In this document: positions 20,492-35,000 of the stretch, piece after piece
How positions within the stretch are numbered: position 1 is the first letter of the stretch
How the letters are laid out: the number at the start of each line of letters is the position of its first letter
Assembly (NCBI RefSeq): GCF_000346465.2
Contig: NC_034013.1
Location: 5,377,791-5,441,790 of the forward strand
From: Prunus persica
Lineage: Eukaryota > Streptophyta > Magnoliopsida > Rosales > Rosaceae
Direction: 5' to 3'
Length of the DNA stretch: 64,000 nt
Notes under the pieces: model-generated
Databases searched by the model: none
What the model saw: only the letters and a program-made list of their open reading frames with translations
What the model was told of the DNA's origin: nothing
Position numbers and translations under genes: made by a program

Positions 20492-22949
20492 GTTCCTTGT
20501 TATCATACTATATGAAATTCTAATTTCCACAGCAGTATTCAGATATTTTTTTTGTGCATGTTTAAGATGCTGGTGCATCAGAGGACAAGGTGTCCACTGA
20601 CCTCCAGCTCCTAACTAACAAAATCTATGGACAACAGACCCAACAAAGAAGATACAACTAAACAACAAATACAGCGAGAACAAACTCTAAGACACTACAG
20701 CTATCCAATAAAAAAAACAACAGGAAAAGAGTTGTCCCTATACTCTACAGATACTGTAGCCCAGAAAGATGCCAAAAATTGAACCCTCCAACAAATATCA
20801 AGTATCCTTAGATATCTCTCCACCAAACTACCAAAAATATAAAATATAAATGTATAGACTAAGAAGTTCAATAATGGATACTTCCAGGTTGATGTTATGG
20901 GAAGTCACCGTTTGATTATTGCATGTCATTTGATTTTTTAAAATTGACTTCATATATCCCTGAGATTCTTTCAAATACTGATTAAAGGCGTCTATTTAAG
21001 AAAAAAATTTAGAACAACTAAGCATTTCTTGTACGTGTGAATAACTTGGCTTCATCGATATATTGATCCCTTCTTTCTGCTTATGCTATATTCTGTCATT
21101 TTCAGTCCGTTCAACTTGATCGGCTTGCACTTTATCTGGATTCTGATATTTCTCCATGGCATGTTAACAAGCCATGGGAGGATTTGCTTCCATCAGAGTG
21201 GGTCCAGGTATATGCCCAATCCTCTTTTAGAAATAGAGGCTCTGTACCTGCATGCACATACATGCGTATATTTATATATTACCTTTTTGGCACTTCAGGT
21301 TTTTAGATTTGGCACTAAATATGGTAAACCAGCAGATGGATTAATAAAAAAGCACACTTACATACTGGAACCTGTGTCTGGAAATGCCAAGTACTCAAAA
21401 CTACAGCCAAATGAATTTGCTGACAGTGGCCAGCCTTTACACAAAGCAGCAGTTAATTTGGATGATGTGACTCTCTGTTTGCCAAAGGTTCATTTTCATT
21501 TTCATTTTCTATTCCTTCTGATTTAGTGCTGGGAGGTAACGTGATTTGTTTTAAAAGCAATTGAGTACTATTTGTTTGCAGGATGGATACAGGGATGCAC
21601 TAAAGTTAGCTGATAATTTTGCAGCATTTAATCAGCGCTTGAAGTATGCTCATTATCGTCCGCATGTCTCTGTGAAATCTGATCCTAGGTCCTGGTGGAA
21701 GTATGCTTATAGAGTCGTTTCTGACCAAATGAAGAAGGCAAGGTCAGGATCAATGAATTTCTTTTAATTCTCCTACCTTATGAATTGTTGTGTTTCTGAT
21801 GGACTTCGTGGCCATATTGTTTGGGATTTTCTTATCTATATATTGTTTTTTCCTGTAAAAAAAGAGGAAAATTCTCCTCCCCGATGAGATTTTATGTTGT
21901 GAGCTTTAATCCCAAAATAGTGAAATACTTTTTTTAACAGTAAAGAAAAGGACTTCCTCTCTTAATCAGTTAACTTAGTTTAGTTTTATTAATATTATAC
22001 ATTTTAATTTATGCAAATTTTGTTAACAAATGAAAAAGCAGTGAACTTCGTTATATGCTCTGCAAACTGAATTTAGATACATATTTTTTTTATATTTGCT
22101 TAAAGCATTATCTTTGTGGCAGTGGGAGATTGTCATGGGATCAAGTTCTGAAGTACGCAAGCTTACGTAAAAGATATATCTCGCTATATGCTTCACTGCT
22201 TAAATCTGATCCTAGTCGGGCAGTAGTTGATGACAACCAAGACATCGAGGAGCTAGATCGTGGACTTGATATTGAACTCATACTACAGTGGAGGTACTCT
22301 TTTTTGTTGTAAATGTATTTAGTTTCTGATAGTTATTAATTGTATGAAGGGTTATTCGTTTTATATTAGTCCTTGAACTTTGACTCGATTTGCATTTTTT
22401 TTTTTTTTGAATAGAAACATTGTATTGATAAACAAGAGGAAAAATCCTCAATCAAACAAGAAGACCAGAAATAAAGATTGTCTGACCTACTAAGATTGAA
22501 AAAATTCTGTAATTAAAAAACACAAAAAACACAAAACTTCAGTAAAATCATCTTAAGACTGCCATCATGTCTCTCATGATGGTAGAGTAGTGATAGTCCT
22601 TGAACTGCCCCAAAACCGAAGCCCAAAGGGATGCCCAAAATTTAATTCTGTCCCATAATTTCTGAAGATCTTCCTCTGCCATTCTTCAAAGGATTCTAAA
22701 AGCCCTTTCTTTTTCTACTGGCTCTTAGTCTATTCTCTGCAAAAGACGCGTTGGCTTGTCAATGACAGTGCTGTGTGCGTAGGATAAGCAGAGGACGACA
22801 ACAGTGCATAGGAAAGTTGGGTTTTGGGATGATTTCTGGGTGGAGGGGTGGGGCGGTGGGGTGGGTTTTGGGGTTGGAGTGTGGTGGCTGTCGGATGGGT
22901 TTGGTGGTTGGAGGGGGGTGGTCATGGGAGAAAGGGGGAGAAGAAATCG

Positions 22950-23019
<70 letters not shown>

Positions 23020-26000
23020 AATTTATTTTCTTATTTTTAATATTTTATTCATATTTTAATCAATTTAAAATTTAAAAAATATAAAAATACCATTTTACCC
23101 CTGCATTTAACAGAAAAGTTAACAAATTTGACGGCAGGATGATTTGTCCTCACAAAACTGAAGTTGAAGGACCACGGGAACGATTTTGGAAATTGAGGGA
23201 CTCAAATGCAAATCGGATCTAAGTTAAGGGACTAATAAAACGAATAACCCCATTGTATGAAATTGGCCATTCTCTCTACCTGTTGAAACTGGTGTGTTTC
23301 TATGCATTTTTAGCTGCATAGTACATTTATTTTGTAGATAGACCATTCCTTCAAATGATTTTTGCCTTGAAGTATTTTGTAGTATTGTGGTCTCATTCAT
23401 GCAGGATGTTGGCTCACAAGTTTGTAGAGCAGTCATCAGAGTCAGACCTTGACTTGAGGAAACAGAAAGCAAAGAAATCTTGGTGGTCAATAGGATGGTA
23501 ATAGTTTTACCGTCAAATTTGAAACTAGGTCTCTCGACACCCTAGGTATTTGTATATCCTGATGTTTGCTTGTTTCCTAATTCTATCTACTGTTCCAGGG
23601 GCAGTCAGTCTCAGATAGATGAGAGTGAGCCATTTAGTTTCAGCGAGGAAGACTGGAAGCAGTTAAATAACATCATTGGGTATAAGGAAAGTGATGATAG
23701 GCTGTCGGTTGTAATTAATGACAAGGCGGATGCTCTTCAGACTTCCTTGAGCATTTGTATGAAACATAATGCTACTAAGCTTATTGATGAGTCCCAGGAG
23801 TGTCTTGCTGAATTATCATGTGAGGGCCTGGATTGCTTTATAAAGCTTTATCCAGAGACAAAAGTTTTCAACATAAAATTGGGATCATATAAGTTATCAA
23901 CACCGAATGGTCTCCTTGCTGAGGTAGGCCTTTCTCCTGCTGTGTGTTGTATTTTTTAAAACGTTTTCTCTTCAATATTTATGGATTAATTTCCCTATTT
24001 CATCCATAAATCATCTATTTACTTCCCTGCAGAGTGCAAGTGCGCATGATTCTTTAGTTGGCACATTCTGTTTTAAGCCTTTTGACGCAAATGTGGACTG
24101 GAGCTTGGTTGCTAAAGCTTCTCCTTGTTATGTGACTGTATGTTTTTGCTACGCCAAAGTTATTACTTCCTCCAAGGTGTATTTGTTTACTGATTTGATC
24201 TCTCTGGCAGTATCTAAAGGACGTAATCGGTCAAATTATAAAATTCTTCCGAAGTAATACAGCTGTTAGTCAGACGATAGCATTGGAAACCGCAGCTGCA
24301 GTGCAGGTTCTTTGAAATATGCTTAAATAGTTCTTTCGACTGCTTTCCAAGCTTGCTGGTGTTGAACATGTTAACCAAGATGTTTCAATCATTTTGTCTG
24401 TGAAACATCATTTTGTCTGTTTGTGTTTTTCTTCAAATTTTAAATATTGTTGCTTGGACTTCTGAAATTAATTGGAAACTTCAATTATTTGATTGGTATG
24501 TAAGTCATAGGGGCAATATTGGGAGATTTTTTTTGGAGCAAAAAGTAGAAAAATTTAGGAACAAAGATTAAATATTCAAAGAAACATGCATCCATTGGAT
24601 ATGTTCTTTATGGAGTTTATATGCTAAGGCACAACATTGAGTTACTTGTGACTTTCCTTCTGTGGCTATGTCATGATGCAAGATCAGGAAAATGTAGAGA
24701 ATATTGTCAGGATGCTAAATGAAGTACATCAGCTTGCGTGCTGATTTTTCTAAAGATGCCCAAGATGGAATAATTTAGGAAGAATTCAGTGAAAGATGAT
24801 GATTATATTGTTTTACAACTCTCTTCGCAGCATATGCATGATTTTACCATGGCCTGATTAGAGCTGTGGGTGCTTGTTATTCTGTCGCAGCAAGTATGGT
24901 GATCAAATTTTCTGTTAATGATGGTATACAAACTGTCTTTTTCAATATATACCAGATGACAATCAATGGAGTCAAGCGCACAGCTCAGCAACAAGTGAAC
25001 AGAGCATTGAAAGACCATTCCAGGTTCTTATTTCATTTCTTTCTGGAGTACCTTGAGCCCCTTCCCTAAAATTATATTGATCCCGTGAATGAGAGGAAAA
25101 ATTGACCATAACATGCTAATGGTAGAATTACAAAAGGGTGAGGGAAGTGCTGATTATATACGGACAAATACAATAGCGGGATCCCTTTTTAAGTGGACAT
25201 ACATATATTTGTATATATATAAACATAATATATGTTTCACATTGTTATGTCCCATGGGCCAGGTTGTTTGGAGTGCCGTGGGTTTGGTTGGCCTCAAAAT
25301 TGCTATTTCTTTTGGGTGGACAATTATTTCTGTATCTTTTCTTAATAAAAGTTTGTGATGCTTAGCTTCTTTGTATTTATTCTATTAATGTTTTGTTATC
25401 ATTTGTTAGGTTTTTGCTGGACTTGGATATTGCGGCTCCGAAGATTACAATTCCTACTGATTTTTGTCCCGACAACACACATCCAACAAAACTCATGCTT
25501 GACTTGGGAAATTTGGTTATTGGAACCAAGGTTAACAACAATATTAATTCTTAATTATCTAATTATGAGTTTGTTTCCTACAGACATTTATGTTGAGCTT
25601 GAAAGTGCATGCAGGATGACTATGGAGGTGGATCCCCGGAGGAGCTGGATCTGTATCTGCAGTTTAATTTGGTTTTAAAAGATGTATCTGCTTTTCTGGT
25701 TGATGGTGACTACTGTTGGAGCCAATCTCCTTCAAACAATTCTGCTGGTTGTGCCAAATTAAATGGTGTTAGTTTGTTGCCTTTATTCGATAAATGTGGG
25801 GTAACTGTAAAGCTTCAACAGGTAAAATACTGTGACCTGTTTAGCTTAAATACGAAGCTTATTTTCACGTGGCATTTGTGAAGATTAAGGTTTTGGATTT
25901 TATTTTGTTATTACATCCAGATTCGATTAGAGAGCCCATCCTACCCTTCAACAAGAGTCGCTGTACGGCTACCATCATTAGGGTTTCACTTCTCTCCAGC

Positions 26001-29000
26001 TCGGTATCATCGATTGATGCAAATTGCTAAGATTTTTGAAGAGGATGGTGAGAACTTGGATCTCCTTTGCGCTTGGAATGAGCCTGACTTTGAGGGGTGG
26101 TTGTCTCTTCTTGCTTGGAAGGTTGCAATCTATCTCTCTCTCCCCACCCTCTTGTCTCCCATTTGCCCCTAAACAAAAAAACACATCCCAAAAGTAGTTC
26201 ATGTCTTTATTATAGTGCTATGTTTGAGCACCCATTCCTATAAACAGAATTTATTCATTTCTTTATTTTAATGTGATGATAGGGTCTCGGGAATAGGGAA
26301 GCGGTGTGGCAGCGGCGCTACCTATGCTTAGTTGGGCCTTACCTTTATGTACTTGAGAACCCTAGCTCTAAATCGTACAAACAGTGTATCAGGTTCGGAT
26401 GCCAACTTTTCCAAATTGAGTTGTGATCGACATGATAGTATCTACTTAATATGTAGATATATATATATATATATCCAAAAAGTATGATTCAGAAAAAAAA
26501 CAATGATGGAGATATTTGCCATTGTTGCAAAAGTTTTAATTGAAATCTTGTGGAATGATTTATTTGTCTATTTGTTAAAAAAATGCATATATTCTTTGGT
26601 TTTTCTTCCATTCCTCGAGTTGAATTGATTAAGTAGCCTTTTATACAGACTACTTGTGTTACGCAAGTACCACTGACTTGGTTCATTTCACTGAACCACA
26701 TCCACACCTTTGTTTATTCCAATAACTCCATCTGTTTCTAGATATGAATTCACTGCTATTTATAATGTTCTAGAAAATTCTAAAATAGTCTCTCAACATT
26801 TTCTAACTACTAAAAATTATATATGCAACACTTCATATAACATAACAAGTATATATTAAGTGGAATGTTGTATACTAGAATTTGTATTAACTCTAACTAA
26901 TGCTTGCAATATGCTTGTGGCAGCTTAAGTGGAAAACACATATATCAAGTTCCCCCAGAGTCTGTTGGTGGTGCTGATCTTGTGTTGGTTGTCTGTGATG
27001 CTGCACGAGCAAATAGCAAGGTTGTAACTCCATCTTTATAGTTAGAAAGAACGCCCCTGTATAATGGTTTGTTGAGTATTACTTAGTTTTAGTTATTTCT
27101 TTTATATAGGTTGTGGAGGATGCAAATGCACTAATAGTGCAATGTGATTCTGATGATTCGAAGAAAATTTGGCAAAGCCGGTTGAAGGGGGCTGTCTATC
27201 GTGCATCGGTAATCCTTGTTTAGTTTGTGGTAGACATATCCCGGCTTCGATATGACAGCACTTTTAACTTTTAAGGACATGCATAGGCCTCTTAAGTAGT
27301 TTTATATGCAGGGTACTGCTCCTGTAACTAGTCTATCTGAAACTTCATCCGAGTCCGAGGATTCTATAGTGGAGCTTAATGATAAAGATGATGTGGTTGA
27401 TTTATCGAAAATGGAGAGAGCATTTATTACTGGTGTTCTTGATGAACTAAAGGTCTGCTTCAGTTATAGTTACCAGGTAAGCCTAAACTATGTACTTGAT
27501 AAAAATTTGCCTTGTAAGGGAAGATCTGACAGAGCTGTTTTTCTCTAATCTCTAGCACGACCAGAATTTTATGAAAGTGCTCCTAACTGAAGAAAGGCGA
27601 TTATTTGAATTTCGAGCAATAGGTGGCCAGGTGATACATTAATCGAAATAGGCATTGGTGTGTTTTGATGTTTGTAAATGTTTTTGTTTTTGCGACTCCA
27701 GAGAGTTATGTTTTTGGACACAGGTTGAGGTATCGGTTAGATCAAGTGATATGTTCGTTGGAACTGTTTTAAAATCTTTGGAGATTGAAGACTTAGTTTC
27801 TGGCAATAGCATGTCTCAGCCTCGCTATCTGGCAACATCGTTCATCCGTAATGCAGAAACACGTTTAACCTTTGGTGCCACAGAGAATCAGACTTTTGAT
27901 GGCAGTGAACTAACCCCGACTGAAGGAGATGAATTCTACGAGGCACCAGAAAATTTGGTTGACCCTGAAAGTTTATTGTTGAAATCCCCTCGTTTTACTC
28001 GTTTTCCTGGTCTACTCCCGGTTAATGGACTTGAAGAAAGTGAGGAGAACATTGAACTCAATGGTTCATTGGATAGTTTTGTGAAAGCTCAAATAGTTAG
28101 ATATGACCAAAGCTCTCCTCTATACCATAATATAGACATGCAGGTGAGTATTATTCTGTGTTAAATTTGGGGCTTGATCCGTTATGTTGTTGCTTGACTT
28201 GTTATTATTTAAATGGTTGTTTTAGGTCTCAGTCACCCTGACTACCCTATCATTTTTCTGTCGGCGACCAACAATTCTTGCCATCATGGAATTTGTTAAT
28301 TCTATTAACATTAAGGATGAAAGCTGTGAATCTTTCAGTGACAGTTCTTCAGCAGCTATTGTGAAACAGGAACTCTCTAGAGATGATGCAGTTGGTAGTC
28401 CACGACCAGTGACAATCAATGAGCCTTCAATTAAAGGATTGCTGGGAAAGGGAAAGTCCAGAGTGGTTTTTAATATAACATTAAATATGGCTCGCGCTCA
28501 GATTATATTAATGAATGAAGATGAAACCAAACTTGCTACTTTGTCACAAGATAATTTGGTTACCGATATTAAGGTTTTCTCAACTTTGTCCATCCTCATT
28601 CATCCTCTAGAATTTCTGTTTTTATTAAACCCACCTGTTTCAGGTTTATAAACCCTATTGTTTTTCAGGTGTTCCCATCCTCTTTTAGCATTAAGGCAGC
28701 CCTTGGAAATCTTAAAATTAGTGATGAGAGTCTTCCTAGCAGCCATATGTACTTCTGGGCATGTGATATGAGAAATCCAGGCGGCAGTTCATTTGTTGAG
28801 GTAACACTATGTTCCTACCAATAAGAATAACGTATGATCATTTAACAAAAAGACTGATCACACAAGAACAACTAATTAAGATTCTGTCTTGAGCTTATGT
28901 TCCTAAAGTTCTGATGATGGAAATTTAAGTTCGTTCATGAACTTTTCTTTCTTTTTATCACTCCAGAGGCTTTGTTTTTTGTTGAAGATTTTAAGACATG

Positions 29001-32000
29001 TTCCTCAGTAACTTGTGTGCTTTCTTTGATGGTTATTGAATAGGTCAAGGGACCAAATAATTTTTAATTCTCTATGTATGCCAAGGGACATAGTGAGGTT
29101 TTGGGAGGAATTGGCTGGGTTGTCTGGGTTGTGTTGGTCGATGGTGCATGAGTGGGGATTTTCATATGGTGAGATTTGTCATAGAGAAATGTAATGCAGG
29201 AAGGGTGACAAGGAGCACGTGTTATGATTTCTTAAGGGAAACAAACTTGTGTAATTCCGAGTTACACAATGCAGTCTTCACTCTTCACTAGGTCCAATAT
29301 GAGAGAAAATGTGCTTCCAAAAGATTTGACAGATTTTTGCATACTGCAGAGTGGGAAGAGGGATTTCCTAATGTGAGAGAGATGGCCCTTAGTGGGGTTG
29401 TTTCTGATCGTTGTCCTATATTGTTTGATTCTAATCACATGTGGTTGGAACTGCTTCAAGAAGTGGTGGGAAAGTAGGGAGTTTAAATGGTTGTTAGGGT
29501 TAAGTTTTAGGTGATGTAAGAAAGGAAAAGAGGGAAGTGCAGGAAAAATAATTAAAGAGCTCCATTTGTTGGAGTAAGGGGACATATTGCTGGAAGAGTG
29601 CCGAAGGGAGAGGGCAAGCTAAGACTAAAATTGTGGGAGGCTTGTTTTCAAGGAGATTTGTGGAGGCGAAAAAGTGGCTTGGGCAAATGAGGGTGATGGC
29701 AGTACAAACATGTTGATAAAATGGTAAATAGGAGGAAAAAAAGAAATTTGATCAAAATCTTGGAATTGAGTGATGGGCCATTCACTGATGACAAGGGGAG
29801 GATTGAGGAAGAAGTAATTAATTTTTGTAAGAGATTTCTGTAGGAAGGAAGGTGGGGAAAAGGAAAGGGCGATGGTGGTAGGAAATGTTAACAACTTTAT
29901 TTGACTCCTTCGTATTCCACACTGTTGCATCATGTAGGCAAGCTAACATTTATATTACTGTTTATGGCTTTGATAGATAAATTTGGATAGACATTTGGTG
30001 AATAAATTTAGAGTAAATGTATAAAGAGACTATAGGGTTCCACATTATTGCGACAGTTAATCTACTTTCTTCTGTTCTGCAGTTGTTTTTTTCCCTTTTT
30101 CGTTCTACTGTTTTACTATTCTCCTATTTCGTTTGCTTTTATTGGTATTAGGGATAGTTTTACAAATAACAGTCATTATGATGCAGTTGGTTTTTACTTC
30201 ATTCAGCGTTGATGATGAAGACTACGAAGGCTATGAGTATAGCCTTTATGGGCAGCTTTCAGAAGTATGCATTGTTTATTTGAATCGATTTATCCAGGAG
30301 GTAATATACATTTAATTCTTTTGTTCATTATGCACTCTGGTTCGTTTCCACTTCTCTTATGTCTGTAAAATCATTTGTAGGTGGCTAGTTACTTCATGGG
30401 TCTTGTTCCCAACAATTCAAAAGGTGTCGTCAAGCTAAAAGATCAAGTAACAGATTCGGAAAAGATGTTTACAACTAGTGACTTCGAAGGATCACCTGCC
30501 CTAAAGTTGGATGTCTCTCTTAGGAAGCCTATTATTTTGATGCCTCGGAGAACTGACAGTCTTGAGTAAGTTTATATTGGAATCTAGGCTCTTATGGATT
30601 TTAGTTTTAGACTATTGGCATCTTTGTCTGTGGTTGCACTCGTATAATTCAACTCTCAATTTGATAAACCTAATAGGCATTCTCTAATTATTTGAATTTT
30701 TCTATTTCAGCTACTTGAAGCTTGATATTGTTCATATTACTGTCCGGAACACTTTTAAATGGTTTGGTGGAAGTAGAAGTGACATTAATGCTGTTCATAT
30801 GGAAGTATTAACAGTTCAGGTGATTGAATACATTTAATTATTTTTTCTTTTACCAACAAAAACCCATGCTGAAATTTTTATTTAGTTGGAATGGGATACG
30901 GTGGTTCCAATACAAATGGATTTTGAAAGGCTTTGTCATGTGGAGTGCTTGGCAGCGGAATTAATATTTATTTTTTGGTTTGGTTTGCATCTATTAATTT
31001 GTAATTAACTGTCTCTGCATGTCGATTAATACTATGATGGGGGCTGTAGGTTGAGGACATCAATCTAAATGTTGGCACTAAAGGTGAGTTAGGTGAAAGC
31101 ATAATTCAAGATGTGAATGGAGTTTCAGTTGTGATTCAAAGGTCACTTCGAGACTTGTTGCATCAAATACCAAGTATTGAGGTTATAATCAAGGTAATGG
31201 ATTACATGTTCATTGACCGTTTTGTGAAGCTAACTTTGTTTTTAATTTTAAATTTGGGAAAACTGCAAACATAAGTGAAGTCACAATTTAAATGTTTTTA
31301 GAATTCGTGCTTTTCAGATGGAGAAATTGAAAGCAGCTTTGTCAAACAGGGAATATCAGATTATCACGGATTGTGCACAGTCTAATATTTCTGAAACTCC
31401 ACGTATTGTACCCCCATTGAACCATTATTCTATGACATCTTCAGTTGATGTTGAAGAAGACATCACTCCTCAGGAACCAGATGGTATTGAATCCCAAAGT
31501 GCAAGTGGGGGAGCCTGGGTTATGATGAAAGTCTCTGTTGTTATTGATTTGGTTGAATTGTGCTTACATGCTGGTGTAGCAAGAGATGCATCTCTGGCCA
31601 CTGTGCAGGTAGTTTCTCAATTTGGTGGATTTCTTAACTGTTGGGAATTTATTACAGTATTTGTATATTCTCTCTTTAGAAGATTGAACTCATTGAGGTG
31701 GCATTGGTTTTATGCATCACAAGAGTTTTTCTTGCTTGACTAAATTTGTATTTTGTTTTGCTATGCTTTCTATCTTCTGAACCCCGTGTTTGCTTTTTAT
31801 TTATTTATTTAATAAATAAATAATTTGTTTGCCTTTTTCGTTTGGGAATGCTATATATTTTGGTCCTATATGTCACGTAAATATCATTTAGTGATCCTAA
31901 AATCATTTTCAAATCCTTGCATCAATATTTATGTATTCTCCGTTCAAATTGTCTGGTATTGTGTCTAATTTACGATTTACACCGTACTTGAACATCATTG

Positions 32001-35000
32001 CAAAACTGGATTTCATTTTCTTTTCGCAAAAGTGATAATTTTATTAATAAAGAAGAAAAGTACAGTCAAATCGGACCAGCAGTCTAGAAGAGATACTACC
32101 GTCAGTCAACTAAAAAGGGACACAAAAACATGTGTAAATAATCAACTGTTGGCAGGGTTAAACTCTGTTGATTTCTGCATAATGCATTGTAATAAGGGAG
32201 TGGGAGTGGCAGAATTATGGGATAGAGTGAAGTTTTGGGCTGCCCTTTGGGCATCAACTTCCCCAGCGTTTAAGGATGTACCCTATCCTATAATTATGCG
32301 CATTCTGCTGGCTGTAGTATCTTAAGGGTTTGTTTTATGGTTGGTTGGTTAGTTATGTGTTGAGTGGCCTTGTGTCTGTTTCACCGGTTAGTGTTTTTTC
32401 CTGCGTGCTAAATGGCCTTGTTTTGATCCTAAATATTTGAATAAAAATGTTTCTATTCAAAAAAAAAAAATAACTGTATTATTTTAAGAAGATATTTTGT
32501 CAAAATTTGTATCAGGTGCGTTTATGCGTGTAGGATGTGTTAGAACATTTAATAGGGTGGATGCTCACGTTTTGAGAAAAGAGTACATATTATTATATAC
32601 ATATAATTGTTCTTGGTTTATTATGCTACCACTCTGTTGTACAGATTAGCGGTGCATGGTTGCTGTACAAGTCAAATACACTAGGAGAAGGCTTCCTCTC
32701 AGCAACGCTAAAGGGTTTCACTGTGTTTGATGATCGTGAGGGTACGGAACCAGAGTTTAGGTTGGCAATAGGAAAGCCTGAGTATGTTGGTTCATATCCT
32801 CTAGATTTTGTTGCTCATGATGACCATCACATCTCCGGTGCAAATGTTACAAAAGAGAATGATGTCAAATTAGTTCCTACAATGCTCATTCTTGATGCAA
32901 AATTTTGTCAGCAGTCAACAGTTGTTTCTTTGTGCATCCAAAGGCCACAACTGCTTGTTGCACTTGATTTTCTGCTGGGTGTTGTTGAGTTTTTCGTTCC
33001 TACCATCGGCAATGTGCAGTCAAATGAAGAACTACAGAACTCTGTCCATGGAATTGATGCAGTAATTTTGGACCAATCAACTTACAAGCAACCCTCTACT
33101 GAATTCTCTCTTTCTCCTCTAAGACCTTTAATAGTTGACGATGAAAGGCATGATCATTTTGTTTATGATGGCAATGCTGGGACACTGTATTTGAAAGATA
33201 GGCAGGGATTTAATCTCTCAGGGCCTAGTACAGAGGCTATAATATATGTAGGAGATGGGAAAAGATTGCAATTCAAAAATGTTGTTATCATGGTATTATT
33301 CTTTACGATGTCTTTTTTTCTAGTTTACTGGCATACTTGTGCTTCAAAAGCACTTCTATCATATTTAAACTTCTAATGTAAGTTGTGTTGGTGTAGAATG
33401 GACTGTACTTAGATTCATGCATTTCTATGGGAACCAACAGTAGCTATTCAGCTTTGAAGGAAGATCAGGTCTACTTCGTGGGAGGGAATGAAGTTCCTAA
33501 TTTGAATTCCCCAACAGAAAGTGTCAATAATGTGCCATCTCAAAGTATTGCCGTCGACAGGTCGACAGAGTTTATTATTGAGTTGCAGGTTCAATATTGC
33601 TTCATTTGATTTCTTTTTCCTAATTTGGGGTCATACTCATTCTTTGGATCTGCAACTGTCTTTCGTAACTAAATATTTCATTGCAGTTGGTTGGCCCAGA
33701 GCTGACATTCTATAATACGTCTGAAGATGTTGGGGAATCCCTTGTGCTCTCCAACCAACTTTTACATGCACAGTTGGATGGATTCTGCAGGTAAATAATT
33801 TTATTGTTTTGTTGATTTTAATGTCACTCATAGTATAGGATCTTCTTTCATTTCTCGAAAGGGTCTCCAAGGACTCCCTTTTTCTTTTCCTATCGGATTT
33901 TGTCTCTTATTTAGGGGTTCTTCCATTGCATTTTGGATTGACTAAATGACACGCAATATTGAGTTCCAAGTCCTTTTTAAACCAAAATGATTAGGACACA
34001 TTCATACTCCCTCTGTTTCAATGTCCATGGTATTTGTCATACCCAAAAGTCTTAATTTGGTTTCTTGATTCCTACCAATATCTGCGATATATCTATATTT
34101 CCATTGAAATTTCCCATTATTTTTTTTTTTATTATTGTGGATTCTTACCAGACATAAATGGATTTGATAAGGCTTTAGTTGAGAGCAATATCGCTGGATA
34201 GTGCTCTTTGGTTCCTTATACATTGCTTCCATAGGTTTCCAGGAGTTCAAGTGAGAAAAATCATATTTATTGCCTAGGCCATGTTCGCTTTAGATTCCAT
34301 GTTATTAATGCTTGAACTTAAAGAAATGTAATGGAAAAGTGACATTCTATGTGCTCTTGTTGCCTCCAGGCTTGTTTTGAAGGGTGATACCATTGAGATG
34401 AATGCAAATGTTCTTGGTTTAACAATGGAGAGTAATGGATTCACGATTCTGGAGCCTTTTGACACCTCTGTAAAATATTCCAATGCTTCTGGAAAGACCA
34501 ATATTCATCTAAGTGCTTCAGATGTATTTATGAATTTCTCATTCAGCATCCTGAGACTGTTTTTAGCAGTTGAAGATGATATCTTGGCATTTTTAAGGAC
34601 AACATCAAAGAAAATGACAGTGGTCTGCTCACAGTTCGACAAAATTGGAACAATAAGAAGTAGGCTGATTTTTTTTTTTCTTTTCTATATTGTTGCTAGA
34701 ATGTTTTAACATGCCTATTGTTAGATGCTGATACGTGTTCCCTGCTTCTTGAACTTTCAGATTCCCACAATGACCAAACATATGCCTTCTGGAGGCCTCA
34801 TGCACCTCCTGGTTTTGCTGTTCTTGGGGATTATCTGACACCATTGTTAGTGGACATTCTTTAATTGTACCTCATGGTTCTCTTAATATTGATGGTTTTA
34901 ATGTCATATCTTAGTTGTACCTCGTGGTTCTTAAATATTCACTTTTATGAAAAAATATGAAGGCTTTTCATTTCTTAAAGTTTTGAACACTGATAATATA

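Larger units (their letters stand above)
22339..23261. mobile_element. Mutator-like MITE in VPS13 intron 10, interrupted by a LINE
   Basis: Inverted ends of about 45 bp start GGGTTATTCGTTTTAT at 22349 and appear as the reverse complement up to 23251 (shared inner text GATTTGCATTT). The flanks carry the 10-mer ATTGTATGAA at 22339-22348 and 23252-23261. Long inverted ends with a 9-10 bp duplication point to the Mutator superfamily. Part of the interior is a separate LINE insertion, and a (GA)n tract lies at 22957-23015. No transposase frame is present. Confidence 0.8.
21106..25821 (+). other. VPS13 exons 7-17: extended chorein / repeating beta-groove
   Basis: Exons: 21106-21207, 21299-21487, 21582-21742, 22123-22293, 23405-23497, 23599-23923, 24033-24137, 24211-24306, 24956-25023, 25410-25530, 25615-25821 (residues 201-746). 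VPS13-typical motifs include LALYLDSDISPW, HYRPHVSVKSDPRSWWKYAY, LRKRYISLYASLL and RFLLDLDIAAPKITIPTDF. Intron 10 (1.1 kb) contains a Mutator-like MITE with a LINE inside. Confidence 0.93.
27312..34659 (+). other. VPS13 exons 22-35: middle groove region
   Basis: Exons: 27312-27476, 27556-27630, 27724-28143, 28226-28573, 28669-28800, 30187-30300, 30381-30565, 30711-30819, 31050-31193, 31318-31608, 32645-33292, 33397-33588, 33687-33790, 34370-34659 (residues 916-1987). It has many alternating hydrophobic strands and acidic, serine-rich loops such as SETSSESEDSIVELNDKDD after the PH domain. Introns 26 (1,386 bp) and 31 (1,036 bp) contain LINE relics. Confidence 0.9.

Noticed and set aside
25089..25358. 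Open frame with a hydrophobic stretch in VPS13 intron 15
   Set aside because: It lies wholly between well-supported exons 15 and 16, with no homology and no splice sites of its own.
29262..29933. Minus-strand frames of about 100 codons in VPS13 intron 26
   Set aside because: The opposite strand carries a recognisable LINE endonuclease and pre-RT relic that explains them.
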